DNA of 64,000 nucleotides from Sinonovacula constricta (taxonomy: Eukaryota > Mollusca > Bivalvia > Cardiida > Solecurtidae): NCBI GenBank assembly GCA_007844125.1, contig CM017563.1, positions 15,359,663 through 15,423,662 on the forward strand, written 5' to 3'. The notes below the pieces were generated by a model, which did not search any database, was not told the origin of the DNA, and saw only the letters and a program-made list of their open reading frames with translations. Each line of letters opens with the position of its first letter. Positions within the stretch are counted from its first letter, which is position 1. A program made the position numbers and the translations under genes. Positions 1 to 13,400 of this stretch are shown here, one piece after another.

Positions 1-102
1 ATATCAGCGCTTGGGCTGTTTTATTTGTTCTCATAATATATCAGCGCTGTTGATAGTTATTTTATTACTAGATATTATGTATGTATCATTATTCATAATC
101 AA

Positions 103-532
103 ACCTAGAAAAAGCATGTGAACACACTAGAGGCCACATTCATAGCACAATCTTCACTAAACTTGATCAGATTGTTTGTCTGCATGTAATCTTCAATGAC
201 TATGTTAACTGGTCACATGGGGTCAAGAAGTAGGTAACTAGGTCACATTTTAGAAAAACCCTGTGAAAACAGGCCACATTGATGGCCCAAACTTGGCCAG
301 AACGTTTGCCGGTATGAAATCTTACATATGTTTTGAAGTGGGTAATGTGGATTCAGTAGGTTAATAGGTTAAATTCTAGAAAATGTTATCAACCCAGTGG
401 CCACACTAATGGTCCAATCTTCAATAAAGATTTTTAAAGGAAATAACTGTTAATTATTTCATGCCAGATATGAGCCTACTAAAAGCCAGTGTCCTCAGAT
501 GAGCAATTAAGGGCCATCATGGCCCTCTTGTT
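103..532 (+). mobile_element. Pearl/Helitron-like tandem-core element, 3' part
   Basis: About two and a half diverged copies of a ~146-bp core (motifs GTGAACACACTAGAGGCCAC and GGTCACATGGGGTCA) are followed by a terminal block with the palindrome GGGCCATCATGGCCC and the end CTTGTTT. The same core and end recur at 22.4, 47.9 and 50.1 kb. The 5' end, with its GAGCACAATGTGCTC hairpin, is missing here. No coding capacity is seen. The pearl/HINE class is an assignment by architecture from established knowledge, not by homology search. Confidence 0.7.
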
Positions 533-874
533 TCCCTTAGAGTAGCTTATCCTTTCCATTAAAGTAGCTTACCGGTATATCCTTTTCCTTAAGCAGCTTA
601 TATTTTTTCCCTTGAGCAGGTTATATTCTTTCCCCTAAAATAGCTTATCCTTTCCCTTAAGTAGCTTATGTCCTTTTCCTAAAGAAGCTTATACCCCTTC
701 TTTTGAGTGGCTTATATCCTTTCCCTCCGAGTAGCTCATATCCTTTCCTTAAAGTAGTTCATATACTTTTCCTTAGAGTAGCTTATATTCTTTTCCTTAT
801 AGTAGCTTATATTCTTTCCTTATAGTAGCTCATATCCTTTCCTTAAAGTAGTTCATATACTTTTCCTTAGAGTA

Positions 875-1781
875 CAGTAAAACCTCTCCACAGCAACATC
901 TGGCGGAGGCACGAAAAAGTGTTGCTGCTCAGAGGTGTTGCTGCTCAGAGGTTTCAATGAGACGAGAAAAAATGTGTTTTTAATTGTTTTGTACTGATAT
1001 AAGAGTTTCCTAAGTATTATTTGTTTTAGTTATTTTTGCTTTGGTTATGAAAATGCAATGTATTGTTATAAGAGAAAACAGAAGACCAAAAATGCAATGT
1101 ATTGTTATAAGAGAAAACAGAAGATGATTTTTTAAATAATTTATTGATGATGATTTGCAGTAACCCTCTGCTCTTACGTAAGGTAAACCTTTTTAAAAGA
1201 CATTTCAAGACAAAATGACCAGTATTTCAGTATTGGGTCATGCAAAGATTTACCATTAAAAAATCAAATTTATTGTCAGACATCCTAAAACAATGACAGT
1301 TTGCATTTAGTACTAAACGTTAACATCTTTTAAGTAAGCAATCGATACAGTGATATCTTTTAATCTTCCGATCAATTAAAGAAAACAAACCAATCGTTAA
1401 CATCATCAATAGTTGACACTTCTTTCACACGTTCCCGCAATACTCTAGATCTACAACAGCATGTTTGTAGCATGCAGCTGGATTCTCGTCCAACTGTAAC
1501 TTGATTCCAATTAACACCTTCTCAACAGGTACAAGCAGTGATTAGCCGACCGCGTGACATTTCTGGTGTACGTGACAGACTGTTCTAAAAATAGCTGCAC
1601 TGCTGTTGCTACGCAGAGGTTAAATAAGCCTCAGGGAAGAGATTTACACGGCCGCTTACCGCTTCGCAGAGGAGTTGCTGCTTAGAGGTTAAAATGCGCT
1701 GAAAACTACTGGGGGGATATTTAACTGCCGCTGCTTAGAGGTAGCCGCTGCTTAGAGGTGCCGCTTTGAGAGGTTTTACTG
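875..1781. mobile_element. Non-autonomous TIR element (Tc1/mariner-pogo type MITE), 907 bp
   Basis: Perfect 14-bp terminal inverted repeats, CAGTAAAACCTCTC on the left and GAGAGGTTTTACTG on the right, are flanked by TA on both sides, the target duplication typical of the Tc1/mariner/pogo superfamily. Subterminal direct repeats resemble TTGCTGCTCAGAGGT (twice near the left end) and CCGCTGCTTAGAGGT (twice near the right end). No transposase-sized ORF is present, so it would depend on a transposase supplied from elsewhere. It is inserted in the 24-bp minisatellite. Confidence 0.85.
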
Positions 1782-1957
1782 TAGCTTATATTCTTTTCCT
1801 TATAGTAGCTTATATCCTTTCCTTAAAGTAGCTTATATTCTTTTCCTTAGAGTAGCTAGATGTCCTTTTCCTTATAGTAGCTTACATCCTTGTCCTAAAG
1901 CAGCCTATATCCTTACACTAAAGTAACCTATGTCCTTTCACTTAAAGTAGTTCATAT

Positions 1958-2262
1958 CACGGGACCTGGTAGCACAATCAGTAGAGTGTCGACTCCAGGT
2001 ATGGGAGGCCCAGGGTTCGATCCTAGGCCGTGACATACCAAAGTTGTTAAAAATGGTATAGCTCCCTTACTAACGCTCAAGCAAATATAAGTGTAATTCC
2101 ACGGCTGGTTAGCCCGGTGTCAGGATAATCTGACTGGGTGTGGTATCGTGCCATGTGTCTATGGCATGCTATACTAAGTGAAGGCAGCTCTATATCTGCT
2201 TCAAGTGGACGCCAGCTCCAGATAACTGAAATAAGGTAAGACAATAAATGCAATAAACGAAA
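1958..2262 (+). mobile_element. tRNA-derived SINE
   Basis: A tRNA-like head carries an A-box-like stretch (TAGCACAATCAGTAGAGTG) and a B-box (GGGTTCGATCC) near 1972-2022, followed by a body unrelated to tRNA and an A-rich AATAAATGCAATAAACG end. It interrupts the minisatellite, whose units resume immediately after it. Exact ends are approximate. Confidence 0.75.
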
Positions 2263-2726
2263 AAGTAGCTTATATCTTAAGACTATCTATTCTTTCCCTT
2301 AGAGTACCTTTCAACTTTTCCCTTAAGCAGTTTATATCCTTTCTCTTATATCCTTTCTCTTAAAGTAGCTTATCCTTTCCCTAAAGTTGCTTATCCTTTC
2401 TCTAAAGTAGCTTATCCTTTCCCTTAGAGTAGCTTTTATCCTTTTCCTATCCATAACAAAACCTTACGTTTAAGCAAATAAAGTAAGGTTTCAAGCACTG
2501 ATTACAGTGTTGAAAGTAGTTGCTGTAATCTGTAAACATTGTGTTACCTAAAAGTTTATCTTACAACTTGCCAGTCAACTGTTTATGCACAAACCTACTT
2601 TTAGATTTAAGTCTTGTTCTAATTTAGAGTTTTAACATTAGATATATTAAAAATATTCCAGTAAATAAAATGAACAAGGACATGCAGGAATAGGAAGCGA
2701 TCGCTAATTGGATGGAGTAATTATTG

Positions 2727-2999
2727 GGATTTGCCGGCTTTTTTGCCAATACTGTGCAGCAACATTTCTATCATTATAGCACAGCAGCACTTATGAGGTG
2801 CCCAGGGGCTGAACCCGGACGGTCCAATATATGGATACTGACGAGTTGGTATAATGCTGTCCCCTTAGCCCCCAGGTGTTGGGAGGGAAGCCACTACTAC
2901 CAACTTTAAAATCTTTGGCTTGACCAGGCCAGGGTTTGAACCCGCGACCTCCCAATCCATAAGCTCACGCTCTACCACTTGAGCCATTGCGGCTGGGTC
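2727..2999 (-). mobile_element. tRNA-derived SINE, family A, full length with TSD
   Basis: Reading the minus strand, a tRNA-like head (A-box around 2965-2990, B-box GGGTTCAAACC-like at 2931-2943) is followed by a conserved ~190-bp body and an AATCCCAAT-type tail. An 11-bp perfect target-site duplication AGTAATTATTG flanks it (2716-2726 and 3000-3010). The same family occurs at 39.5, 51.2 and 63.4 kb. Confidence 0.85.
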
Positions 3000-3010
3000 A
3001 GTAATTATTG

Positions 3011-4417
3011 AACAATAGTTGAAAGGATATTCATTTAAAAATTTAAAGCACATATCTGTATGCAAAAGGACACTTTCTAGATGACAGCGCAGATGCATCT
3101 TTGCAAACATAAACTGCACTTAAAATACACATGAAATATTTAAACAACCATGTGTAATATTTAATAAACGATGCGAATTCTTGAGTTTCTAGTCTCAGGA
3201 ACTGTTTATCTTTCACTACTGATATGTTAATCTTCTAAACTTAAATTTATTTTTTGTTGTTGAAAGACTCATTGCTATTTCTGTTCTACAAAAGAAGAGT
3301 TATCTATGTCGAAAAAGACTTATTTCATTACTTACATGGGATGAATTAAAGACAATATAAAATACATGTATAAAGTATATTTCATACAACTTGATCAATC
3401 ACAACTCACTCATTTTCTACATATACATGTATGTACAAGTACTTATGAAAAATTCACATTATCTGCAGAATTTTTAACAGCAAAATTATCTTGGTTCTGG
3501 CAGTAATAAAACTTAAAGGGTTTACCAAAGCCATTTCACCCTTTAATTATCCTGCAATCCACTAACTTGATTTTATACCATGTTTAAACATTAGGCAGGA
3601 GAAACAGAGGGCTGTTCTATGCTATACTTTCCCTTATAATTTATCAACCATGTAGAACTGTTCATCTAGCTTCTGCCAAGAATAAAAATGATTACAATAA
3701 CCATAAACAATAAACCAATCAAGAGAAATAATAATAAAGGAATTTCAAAGCATGAGTGTCATGGTGACACTAAAGCAAAACAAAAACTACAAATTATACA
3801 TGGCATGTTGACATTGTATTAAAAAAGATATTTGCACACAAATATATATATTCATCTTCATCAGAATTTTACAATAATCTATTAAACTTAAATTTTCAAC
3901 CACTACATAATGATAATGTAACATAATTAAATTTCCCAATAAACTAAAAAATATTTTAATTGACCCTTTTAAAAGTTCTTGAACCTTTTATACAAAGTTA
4001 TTAACACTAGTTAAGTTGCTCTAGTGAACATTTGTTAACAGGTTTTCACAGCTCTCATATAACTTCACCAGAGTTCCAATGTAACTTTGTCTTTATTGCG
4101 GAGATATGTCCACATTATAAACACTGAACATCAAGGGTCCAGATAAATGTCTCTTTGTTTTCCCTTGCTGTATGTACTTACATGAAATTATCCAAATAAG
4201 GAGAATCATTTCATTAACTTCAATAGAAGTTTTAACATCATGGGATGTTTCAATAGACACCCCTTATTTTTACATCCAATATACAACGGTGCTGATATTT
4301 TAAGTCCATTCCCTTGAGGATAGGTTTGGCTACAGGGTCACTGAACAACACTGTATTGATGCTGATGTTTAATGGTCACATTCTATAATGATAGGCTAGG
4401 ACAATGGAATATCACTG
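3011..4417. other. Downstream region / probable 3'UTR of MRPL12
   Basis: AT-rich sequence after the MRPL12 stop codon when read on the minus strand. It must contain the 3'UTR. Several minus-strand AATAAA hexamers (TTTATT on plus) occur, for example near 4092 and 3246, but I cannot choose the used site. No ORF with recognisable coding character is seen. Confidence 0.4.
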
Positions 4418-7400
4418 TTATTCCATCTCGGCCTTCGCACCTGCTTGCAGGAGGGATTTCAGCAATGTTTCTGCTTCTTCCTTCAATAAGTCTTTCTTAA
4501 CTATAACTGGGGCAGATTCCACAAACTTTTTAGCCTGAAATAAAAAATGACAAAATTTAGCTTTTTCTTACATTTTATTGATTTTTACAGATAAAAGAAG
4601 CACCAGCATAGTAGTGGCCACAACGGCAACATCTAGAAATGGTTGATAGGGACCTCAAATAGTGGGTAAATCCACAAACAAATCCAGGATGCCATTTTCA
4701 TACTGACTAGTTTAAAGTTGAGGAACATGACATGACGATAACTTGATTGTAACCAACACAATCAAGTTAACTCCAGGCAGTTCTTTTACCTTTTATAGAA
4801 GGGGCTGTTTAAAGGCCCCTTCCCTCAGAAAACAAGCCTGGTTTTTCTCCAAAATATGAAAATTCCCCTCCCATATATTTAAAACATTGAGTGAACTTGA
4901 CTATGATAATCTAGTACAGGAATTCAAGAATGAGAAAAATAGAGAGATGACAATATGTATGATAACTATTAAGAAGCATGTTAAACCTGCACATTTTCCC
5001 CTTTTCATTAATAAAATGCAACAAAATTTTCCTCTTTTCAAAGGCCCTGGGCCCCATCCCCTTTTTTAAAGAAAAGAACACACAGATCTTAAAAAACATC
5101 TGACATCAGAGCATCATCTGAAAACAAATGAACCAAGCACACCCAAAATGAAAGCACTGAAAACTGAATAAAAAAGGACTTATTGTAAAGAGGGTTTAAT
5201 TAATCTGCCAATAAAAAGCTTTAAAATAATGCAGTATTGTTTTAACTGAATTGTTTCATCTTTTATATGGTTTCAAATGTAGCAATATCATTTTTATATC
5301 AATGTTGCAATTGTGATCATTTAAGACAGAAGTACTGGCAAGAATGTGGAACAGATCTTGTTACATAAATTGAAAAAAAAAGGTGCCAATAACCTGATTA
5401 CACCTGGACTAGATTTGTTCCTGGTACAAGGTAAACTGATTTAAACCTGGACTAGATTTGTTCTTGGAATAAGGTAAACTTATTTATACCTACTCAAAAT
5501 TTATTTCTTGGTATAAGGTAAACAGATTAATATCTGGACCAGACTTGTTCCTGATAAAAAAAAGGTTAACTAATTTATACCTTAACAAAATGTATATGGT
5601 AAAATGATTTTTACCTGGACCGATTTGTACCAGGGCAAAATATGTTCGTGAGAAAAGGGAAGTGATTTATAACTTGACTAGATTTGTTCCTGGAATAAGA
5701 TAACTGATTTACTGGTCCTGATTTGTTCCTGCAATAAACTGATTTATATCTAGACCAGACTTCTACTAGGAATAAACTAAACTAATTAATACCTTAACAA
5801 TATATGTTCCTGAAATAAGGAAAGTGATTTATACCTGAACCAGATTTGTTCCTGGAATAAGGTTTTTGATCTCCTTGATGAGGCCTATCTTCTTGTCTGC
5901 ATCAAAGCTGGTCAGTTTTACAGAGAATGTTGACTGGACAGGGGCCATTTCTTCTACCACCTCTTCCTGGAGTGTAAATGATTTAGTTAAAAGACTTAAT
6001 CCTGCATAAATTTACCTTTGAGATCTGTAGGTGTATCTGTATATATATAGATATGCAAGCTTCAATTTCCATTTCACCAATGTACCCCCCTGGTTGGTTG
6101 AAGGTGTTAATTTGACATGACGTTTTGACTGACAATCAGTTACGATGTCTCATCAATTAAGCAGAGTGACAATCCAATTAAAGATTGACGTGAATTCACT
6201 TTGTCTAACAGGGGTATTTCAAACTGTCAAGGTGGGTAGGTATAAATGCTGACCGATATCACCATCATCTCCATTGAGAAATGGCAAGTATAGCGGAAAA
6301 TATTGTCAATCTGGACAAGGGCCCAGCAATGTGGGGATAACCAGATCAGCAACAATTTTTAATACTTCGTGATTCAATACTATGTGCTTCTAACTATTAT
6401 GTACTGCATGTTGCAGTTTGTTGTACATGGTAACATGTTCACGTCTATTCGACAATGCTTTATACATACATGAAGAAATTTCGATTTGTTTTTATTTTGA
6501 AAAGAAAAAACATCAACAAGACCCTTATTCTATTATTTATTTTATTTCCAATAATTAATCATTTTTCTTATGGTTCACTTTGAGAAGAAATAAGATACAT
6601 ACACTGCTCCTTGCACATTACCATTGACAAGTACGCAATTCAAAATGGGAGACTCCTAGTTGGAAAATACTGTATGTTGAGGAAATTTAAATTATTTCAA
6701 CCAATGCATTATTCAAAGTAAATCAGCATACCAACGACTTCAAATAACTGATGTTTGACTGTAATTGATAAGCAAAGAGGAAGGTCCTTAGATGTTGATG
6801 AATGTTGGATGTCCCATAAAAAGTATACACTTTACTAACAGTATACTCTGTGATGTCAATAAAAAAAAGCTTTTAGTGCCAATGTAAAAAGGACCCCCTC
6901 ATTAAGTTTTGAGCATCATGAAAATGAATACATCTGTATTCTATATCTACCAGGCAGATAGCTGTCAGACCTTGAGCTGTTTGTTTTGTTTTCGTTTTTG
7001 AAATACATTGCAGCGACCATTTATCATCATCAAAGTAACGTCCAGCTGGAAAACCTTCTGATATTAAGTCCTTCGCACCAAACGGGACTCGAACCCACAC
7101 GTTGAGAGGTTAAGCAGTCAGAGGAGTTACAAATTGGTGACTCTACCACTATGCCACAAGCGCTCCACCTTGAGCTGTAATTACTTAAAAATGAACTAAG
7201 ACTTTCGGTTTCTCATTCTAAAATTTACAATGAGCTCAACTTTGACAGGTAATATTACAGGTAATGGAGCACTATATAAAAACCTTAGTGTGTATACCTT
7301 AGCAGCCACTGGTGAAGCTTGAACTGCAGCTCCCATGGCCATCATAGGTGCATCCTGTATTTTCAGAGTCACCTGTAACACAGAAACATTATAGTGACGT

Positions 7401-10400
7401 CTATAAAAAAAAATGTTTTGATTATCAAGGAATTTGAAGGAAAATGGAAGGGAAGAAATTTTTTAACAATTCTAAATCTGAGTGGCTGAAGTATGTTCAT
7501 GTCATGTTCTTCCAGCTGACAAACAACACACAACAGGTTCCATTTGGCCAATGTCCCCTCTAATCCTCCACCAATAAATGAATTAACTAAATAACAGATT
7601 GTGTTAATGTGATTCAATATATTCCAATACTAATTTACCCTCGTTAAGTCCTGGTTGGTATATACATATGATATTACTCAAAAGAATAACAAGTTAGCAA
7701 TTGGCATTTAAATCTCATTCCACTTAACTTTATTTTATAATTATAAAAATGCAATTATAGGAAGTGTTTATTTACTGAGTATTCATGTTATAAAATAAGG
7801 ATAGGCAGCAGCAATGTTTTAAGGATAAATTCTTCCTACTAATACTTTGTAACCAGGAAAACAAAAAATAAGGGGAATTGACAAAATCCCTCCTGGACAA
7901 AATCCCTTCCATTCATTTTAGCATAGGTGACAAAATCTCTCCTGAAAATTTTCAAGGTGGACAAAATTCCTTTAGTAAATTTGGCAATGCCGACTAAATC
8001 CCTTCCAAATCCATCCCGAAACATTTTCTTTTATTATGACAAACTTAAGTTTGACAGTGACTACTGACTAGCCTGTAAACACGAAAGATTAAGCAATACA
8101 AAATATACAAAATATATACAAGGGAATATCATATATTAGGAACAAGAGAGCCATAATGGCCCTATATCTCTCACCTGAGTGCCAAAGACATTTAGCCTTT
8201 ATGGCTATGCCTTTCAACATTTCAACTTTCATACAGGCCACCAAAGGAATACAAAAAAACAAATATCAAAGTTTAACTCTTGTGGTTTCTGACAAGAAGA
8301 TTTTCAAAGTTTTTGTATACAGCCATATAGGGAAAATGGCCACGCCCTTGATGGCCATGTTTTTGATGGATCAAAATTGTTTGAACAATCTTGATACAAG
8401 GCCAACCAAGGAACATGGATACCAAATATCAAGGCTCTAGCTCTTGTAGGTTCTGACAAGAAGATTTTCTATGTTTTCCTATTTAGCCATATTTGGAAAA
8501 TGGCTACACCCCTGGCAGCCAAGACCTTTGACAGATCAGAATTATTGGAATAAACATGATGCAGTGCCACTACATGTATACCCAAATATGTTGGCTCTAG
8601 CTCTTGTAGTTTCAAACAAGAAGATTTTCTTAGTTGTCCTACACAGATATATATACAAAATGGTCACACCCCTTGTGGCCAAGTTTTTCGAAGGATTAGA
8701 ATTCTATGAATAATCTTCATACAAGGCCACCAAAGGAATACATAAACCAAATTTCAAGGCTCTAGCTCTTGAAGTTTCTGACAAGATTTTCCTATAGAGC
8801 CTTATATAGAAATGGCCACATCCCTGGCGGCATGTTTAAATAATTCTGATCCATTAAAACACATGGCCGCTAGGGATGTGGCCATCTGTTTTAATGGATC
8901 AGAATTATTTAAACATGCTTCAACCAATGCCACCCAAAGAACATTGTATACCAAATATCAAGGCCCTAGCTCTTGTAGTTTCTAACAAGAAGATTTCCCT
9001 ACTTAGCCATATATGGAAAATGGCCACGCCCCTGACTGCCACGTTTTCTGACAGATCAGAATTATTTGCACAATCTTACAAGGCAACCCAAAAAGCATGT
9101 ACACCAAATATTAAGGCTCTACCTATTCTAGTTTCTGGCAAGATTTTATAAGTTTTCCTATATACGGTAGCATATTATAGAAAATGGCTACGACCCTTGC
9201 AGCCCTGTTTTTTGACGAATCAGTATTTTATGAACACTCTTCATACATGCAGTTTCTGACAAGAAGATTTTCAAACAGGGCCACCATAGGAACATGTGTA
9301 CTAAATATCAAGTCTCTAGCTCTTGAAGTTTCTGACAAGATTCTAAGTTTTTCTATATGACCTTTTATGGAAAATGGCCACGCCCCTAGTGGACATGGTT
9401 CTTTTTTGATGGATCAAAACTTTTTGAACAACTTTATGTTCCCTCTACCTACATACGATTCTGAGAAAGTTTGGCTGTATTTGGCCCAGTGGTTCTAGTG
9501 ATGTGAAAATGCTGATGGACGTGTCAAAATTATACCTTAAGTTTAACAAATGTCATTTACTGGGTTAAATAATCCACGCATATCAGTACTTATGATACAG
9601 AAATGTTCATCTACTAAAATAATATATAAATTCTAGGAGAATTTACCTAATAAAAATGTTCCACTGCAATGCTAAATAGTCGAGGATTCAGGAGGTATTG
9701 TGTCTGCAAGCTAAATTATCTCTCAATCTTTTTCAAAATAAAGAAATCCTGTGTCATTATGATGAAACAGGGAGGGGGGATTTTATCCTGAGAAAATCAG
9801 TCAAAAAATCTTCAACAATGGAAGTGAAAATATAATGATTTATGCAACATACAGTTGTTTTCCTGTTTATTTCATCATGAACCCTTTTGTAAATTTAATT
9901 TCATATTCTTTTACATTGCAAATCCTCCTTACCTTTAGCAATTCATTTAAATCTGCTACTTCTAATAGGTTTAGATGACTTATATCATCCACAAGCTTCT
10001 GTATTTTAGGTGAATATGTTTTTTGCAATGCCTCATTTGGTAATGGTAAAGGTTCTGTGCTATACTGGCTGGCTAGACATCGACTGGGAAGCAATGCATC
10101 TTTCTTTGCCAATCTAAAAAAGAAAACACTAGTGAATAAGAGGTGAAAGATTAATTTTGATTAAATAAAATTATCTCCAAAATTTCAAAGTTTTTTTTTT
10201 TAATTTATATACTCAGCCAAAAAAGAAACCTTACAGTGTATGTTTTTTCTTTTTTTTCAGTAACCAGATATCCGAATCTGGAAATGATTGTTGGACATGT
10301 TAAAGACATGCATATCCAAGACAGATAGCATATTGTTTTTATTGGTTATGTTTTAAATTTGTTTAAATACTGTTTTTTCATTCATAGGGGTCAAAATTAA

Positions 10401-13400
10401 ATTTATCAGTTTTTAATTAGTGACATTGCATGACGTTTACGTTGGATGCTGCCAAGTGAGCGCGTGTAATTCTTGCAGTGTGAGGACGGGCATTGTCATG
10501 TTGAAAAACAGCTGGAGCATTTCTCCTCAAGAAAGGAATAGCTTCTGCGTTTAGGACATTGTTGATGTATCTCTGGGCGTTTAAGTTGCCACGCAGAACA
10601 ATAAGCCTGGTTTTCTGTCCCCTCATTATCCCGCCCCAAACCATAACACCCCCGCCGCCAAAACGGTCATGTTGTCTTACACAGACTGGAGCGAACCGTT
10701 CACCTTTACGACGATAAACGCGTACACGGCCGTCGGCATGGCTTAGATTAAACCGTGACTCGTCCGAAAACAAGACAGTGTTCCAGTCACGTCGACGCCA
10801 GTTGCGGTGCGCACGTGCCCATCCAAGGCGGGCGCGGCGATGGCGTAACGTAAGTATACCACCAGTATATGGACGTCGCACTCTAATTGGGCGCCTTTGT
10901 GTGCGCAACCGATTGCGAATTGTCTGAGCACAGACGTTATACGCCGGTGCCGTCAACGTCGCGGGTGTGAACCTGTTACGTAAGTGCAATAGGACAATGG
11001 CGCGATCGTCCCTTTGGCTAGTTGCTCTTGGTCTACCCGACATTGGACGATCGTGAACATCACCTGTATGCCTAAAACGCCTAACAAGATCATGAATTGT
11101 GGTACGGCTGCAATTAAACGTCCTACTAACGTCAACAACGGAAACTCCACCCTGGATCATTCCAATAGCCCGATTTCTCTCGGCCTCTGACAATCGCAGC
11201 ATTGTAAAACCTGTCAATTTGAGATGTGAATTTATCTGTGCGCTTACTGAAGACATGTACAGTGTTTTGTAACAATGACTATCGGTTACCATACCGCGTG
11301 CACGAGGTTCACGTGCAAAAACTGAATTTTTACGCTCGCTTGAATACCACTGATACCATGAGTGCAATATGGTTAACGTGTAGAGTGAATCGATAGTAAA
11401 ATGTTCTGACACATACATGTTTTGATTTAAATAAGATATATTGAAAATATCTTAATATTAAAAGTGTAAGGTTTCTTTTTTGGCTGAGTATATAATGCAA
11501 AAGCATACCACTTTTATATTCAAACAGGCATAAGTCTGGGGTCTTTCTTCACTAATAATTAGCTTGATGTCACCAATATGACAATAATTGTGTCGGTGTG
11601 AAGTAACAAAAAGATTTTAAAATACAACAACCTTGCATGATGATGCATGAATTTTCTATGCACTAGATAGTGTCCTAAAATATAATATGATACTATTTTT
11701 GTGGCTTTTCAACTCCGTAAAAACAAGAGCTGTCCTTAGAAAGAGACCTCCACTTTTCTCAGTGCTGGATAGTTTAATGTATACTAACCTTAAAAAGGCC
11801 TTAACCACCACACATATATTCTAAATAGAAGAAGGGGCATAAATGTGCCAAGTGAATTTTTGTGTTTTTCGATTTTGAATGTGAACATTTAAGTTTACAG
11901 TTAGGGGAAGAGGTAAGCCGAAAACAGGGAACCTTCTTATGGTGAAAAATAAATAAACAAATACCAATTAGAACCTAGTGTCAGGGGAAAGAGCCAGGAA
12001 TTAGGGAGTGGAATTCACTCAAAATATGCTCAATCCCCTTTAAGATCAAAAAATTACCAAAATTATACCATCTTTCCAGTAAATGGGTACATAAACTAGG
12101 TACCTAATTAGGGCCCACTTTAAGCGATATTTTTCGGAATATACACATTTAAGCCATGCATGGGCAACATGGCGGGGTCATGAAAAAGCCCTCAACAGGG
12201 CGAGTAGACCCTTATTAAACTAGTTCCAACTACAACATTTGAAGGTAGATCAAAGAAATTAATATCATGCCACCACGCGATGCAGTATGTTCTTGCAGAT
12301 GGGAGGTTAACACCTGCCAGAATAGAATGTTCACATGATGATATTGGTCATTTTTTGGCAAGTTTGAGAGCAGGAAAAAAGTCTCTATTTTTTTCCAGAA
12401 TTATACCATGCATATGGACTAGGGAGTTAATCAAATATGTAAAAATATGTGGGTTATACAAAGTGGAATATGGTATGCCAATGAGAGTATTTGACCCAGG
12501 GTAAAGCTAAATATAGATTGCAAGCATTTCTTTTAAAACTTGAAGCTGGGCTCAAAGTGGACAACTAGACTATTTTAGACACAATAATGTTAATTTTGGC
12601 CTGATTATTGTGATAAAAATTTGGAAATACCACAACTTTGCCCTGCTAATTAGTACATGTAATTGGACAGGGTGGGATAAAGACAGAATGCTCGTTAGTT
12701 CCTGGCCTTCAGATTCATAAGAAAAAAAGGTAAAATAATCACTAATGTGCATGTATTTCATATCAATTAAAAATAAAGTTAGAAAGGCAAAGATGGTCGG
12801 ACCATTTTATTTATTGTCTTGATTAGCTTTTGGTTTGTATTGAGCAAAAATGATTATGCACAAGACAAACTGCAGATAAAAAAATTGCACATCATTAATC
12901 ATTTATTTAAGTTATTTTCAATACATAAATGACAGCACAATTTTGTTAAAAACATTTTGAAAAGAAGTGTGTTTGGTTGTTTTATGTTTCATCAATATTC
13001 AGCGGTCAGAGACGTACGAGGTAGACACTTTTAAATGCTCACCCAAATTCAATGTTAAGACCCAACACACTATGAAAATTACTTTTAATTCAGAATGGAA
13101 GGTGGTCTTAATAGAGGAATTTTACTGATGTTACCTTTCTTTCAAAATAAGAGGGAAATAAAGCATTTTAAAAGCACAAAATGAGGCGTTTTCTTGTCAA
13201 CACTTAAGTCATTGTATAATGGCGACCATGCGATTGGCCGAGTTGATGATGGATTTACTAAGCTGATTATTGTCAAATTTGTCCACATTTCATTTCTAAT
13301 ATCACCATAAATATAAATCACTTAAAAGTTTCACAACTAAGAACAATATAAAATGCTTAAATTGATGATGTTATATTTCAAATTTTGTTCAAAACCCTTC

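Larger units (their letters stand above)
540..2455. repeat. ~24-bp minisatellite AGTAGCTTATATCCTTTCCTTA, split by two insertions
   Basis: Degenerate tandem copies of a roughly 24-25 bp unit built on AGTAGCTTATATCCTTTCC fill 540-874, 1782-1957 and 2263-2455. The array is interrupted by a TIR element (875-1781) and a tRNA-derived SINE (about 1958-2262), so it is older than both. No gene is visible in this stretch. Confidence 0.85.

Noticed and set aside
2865..3119. 84-codon minus-strand ORF
   Set aside because: Its readable part is the translated SINE body. The same pseudo-peptide appears wherever this SINE family inserts.
8156..9151. Series of 80-94 codon plus-strand ORFs with similar peptides
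   Set aside because: They are translations of the tandem ~160-bp core, broken by stops at each unit.
11203..11418. N-terminal 72 codons of the Tc1-like ORF as part of the transposase
   Set aside because: They precede the family's usual start (MLRLSEAERNR) and show no domain similarity; probably open by chance.
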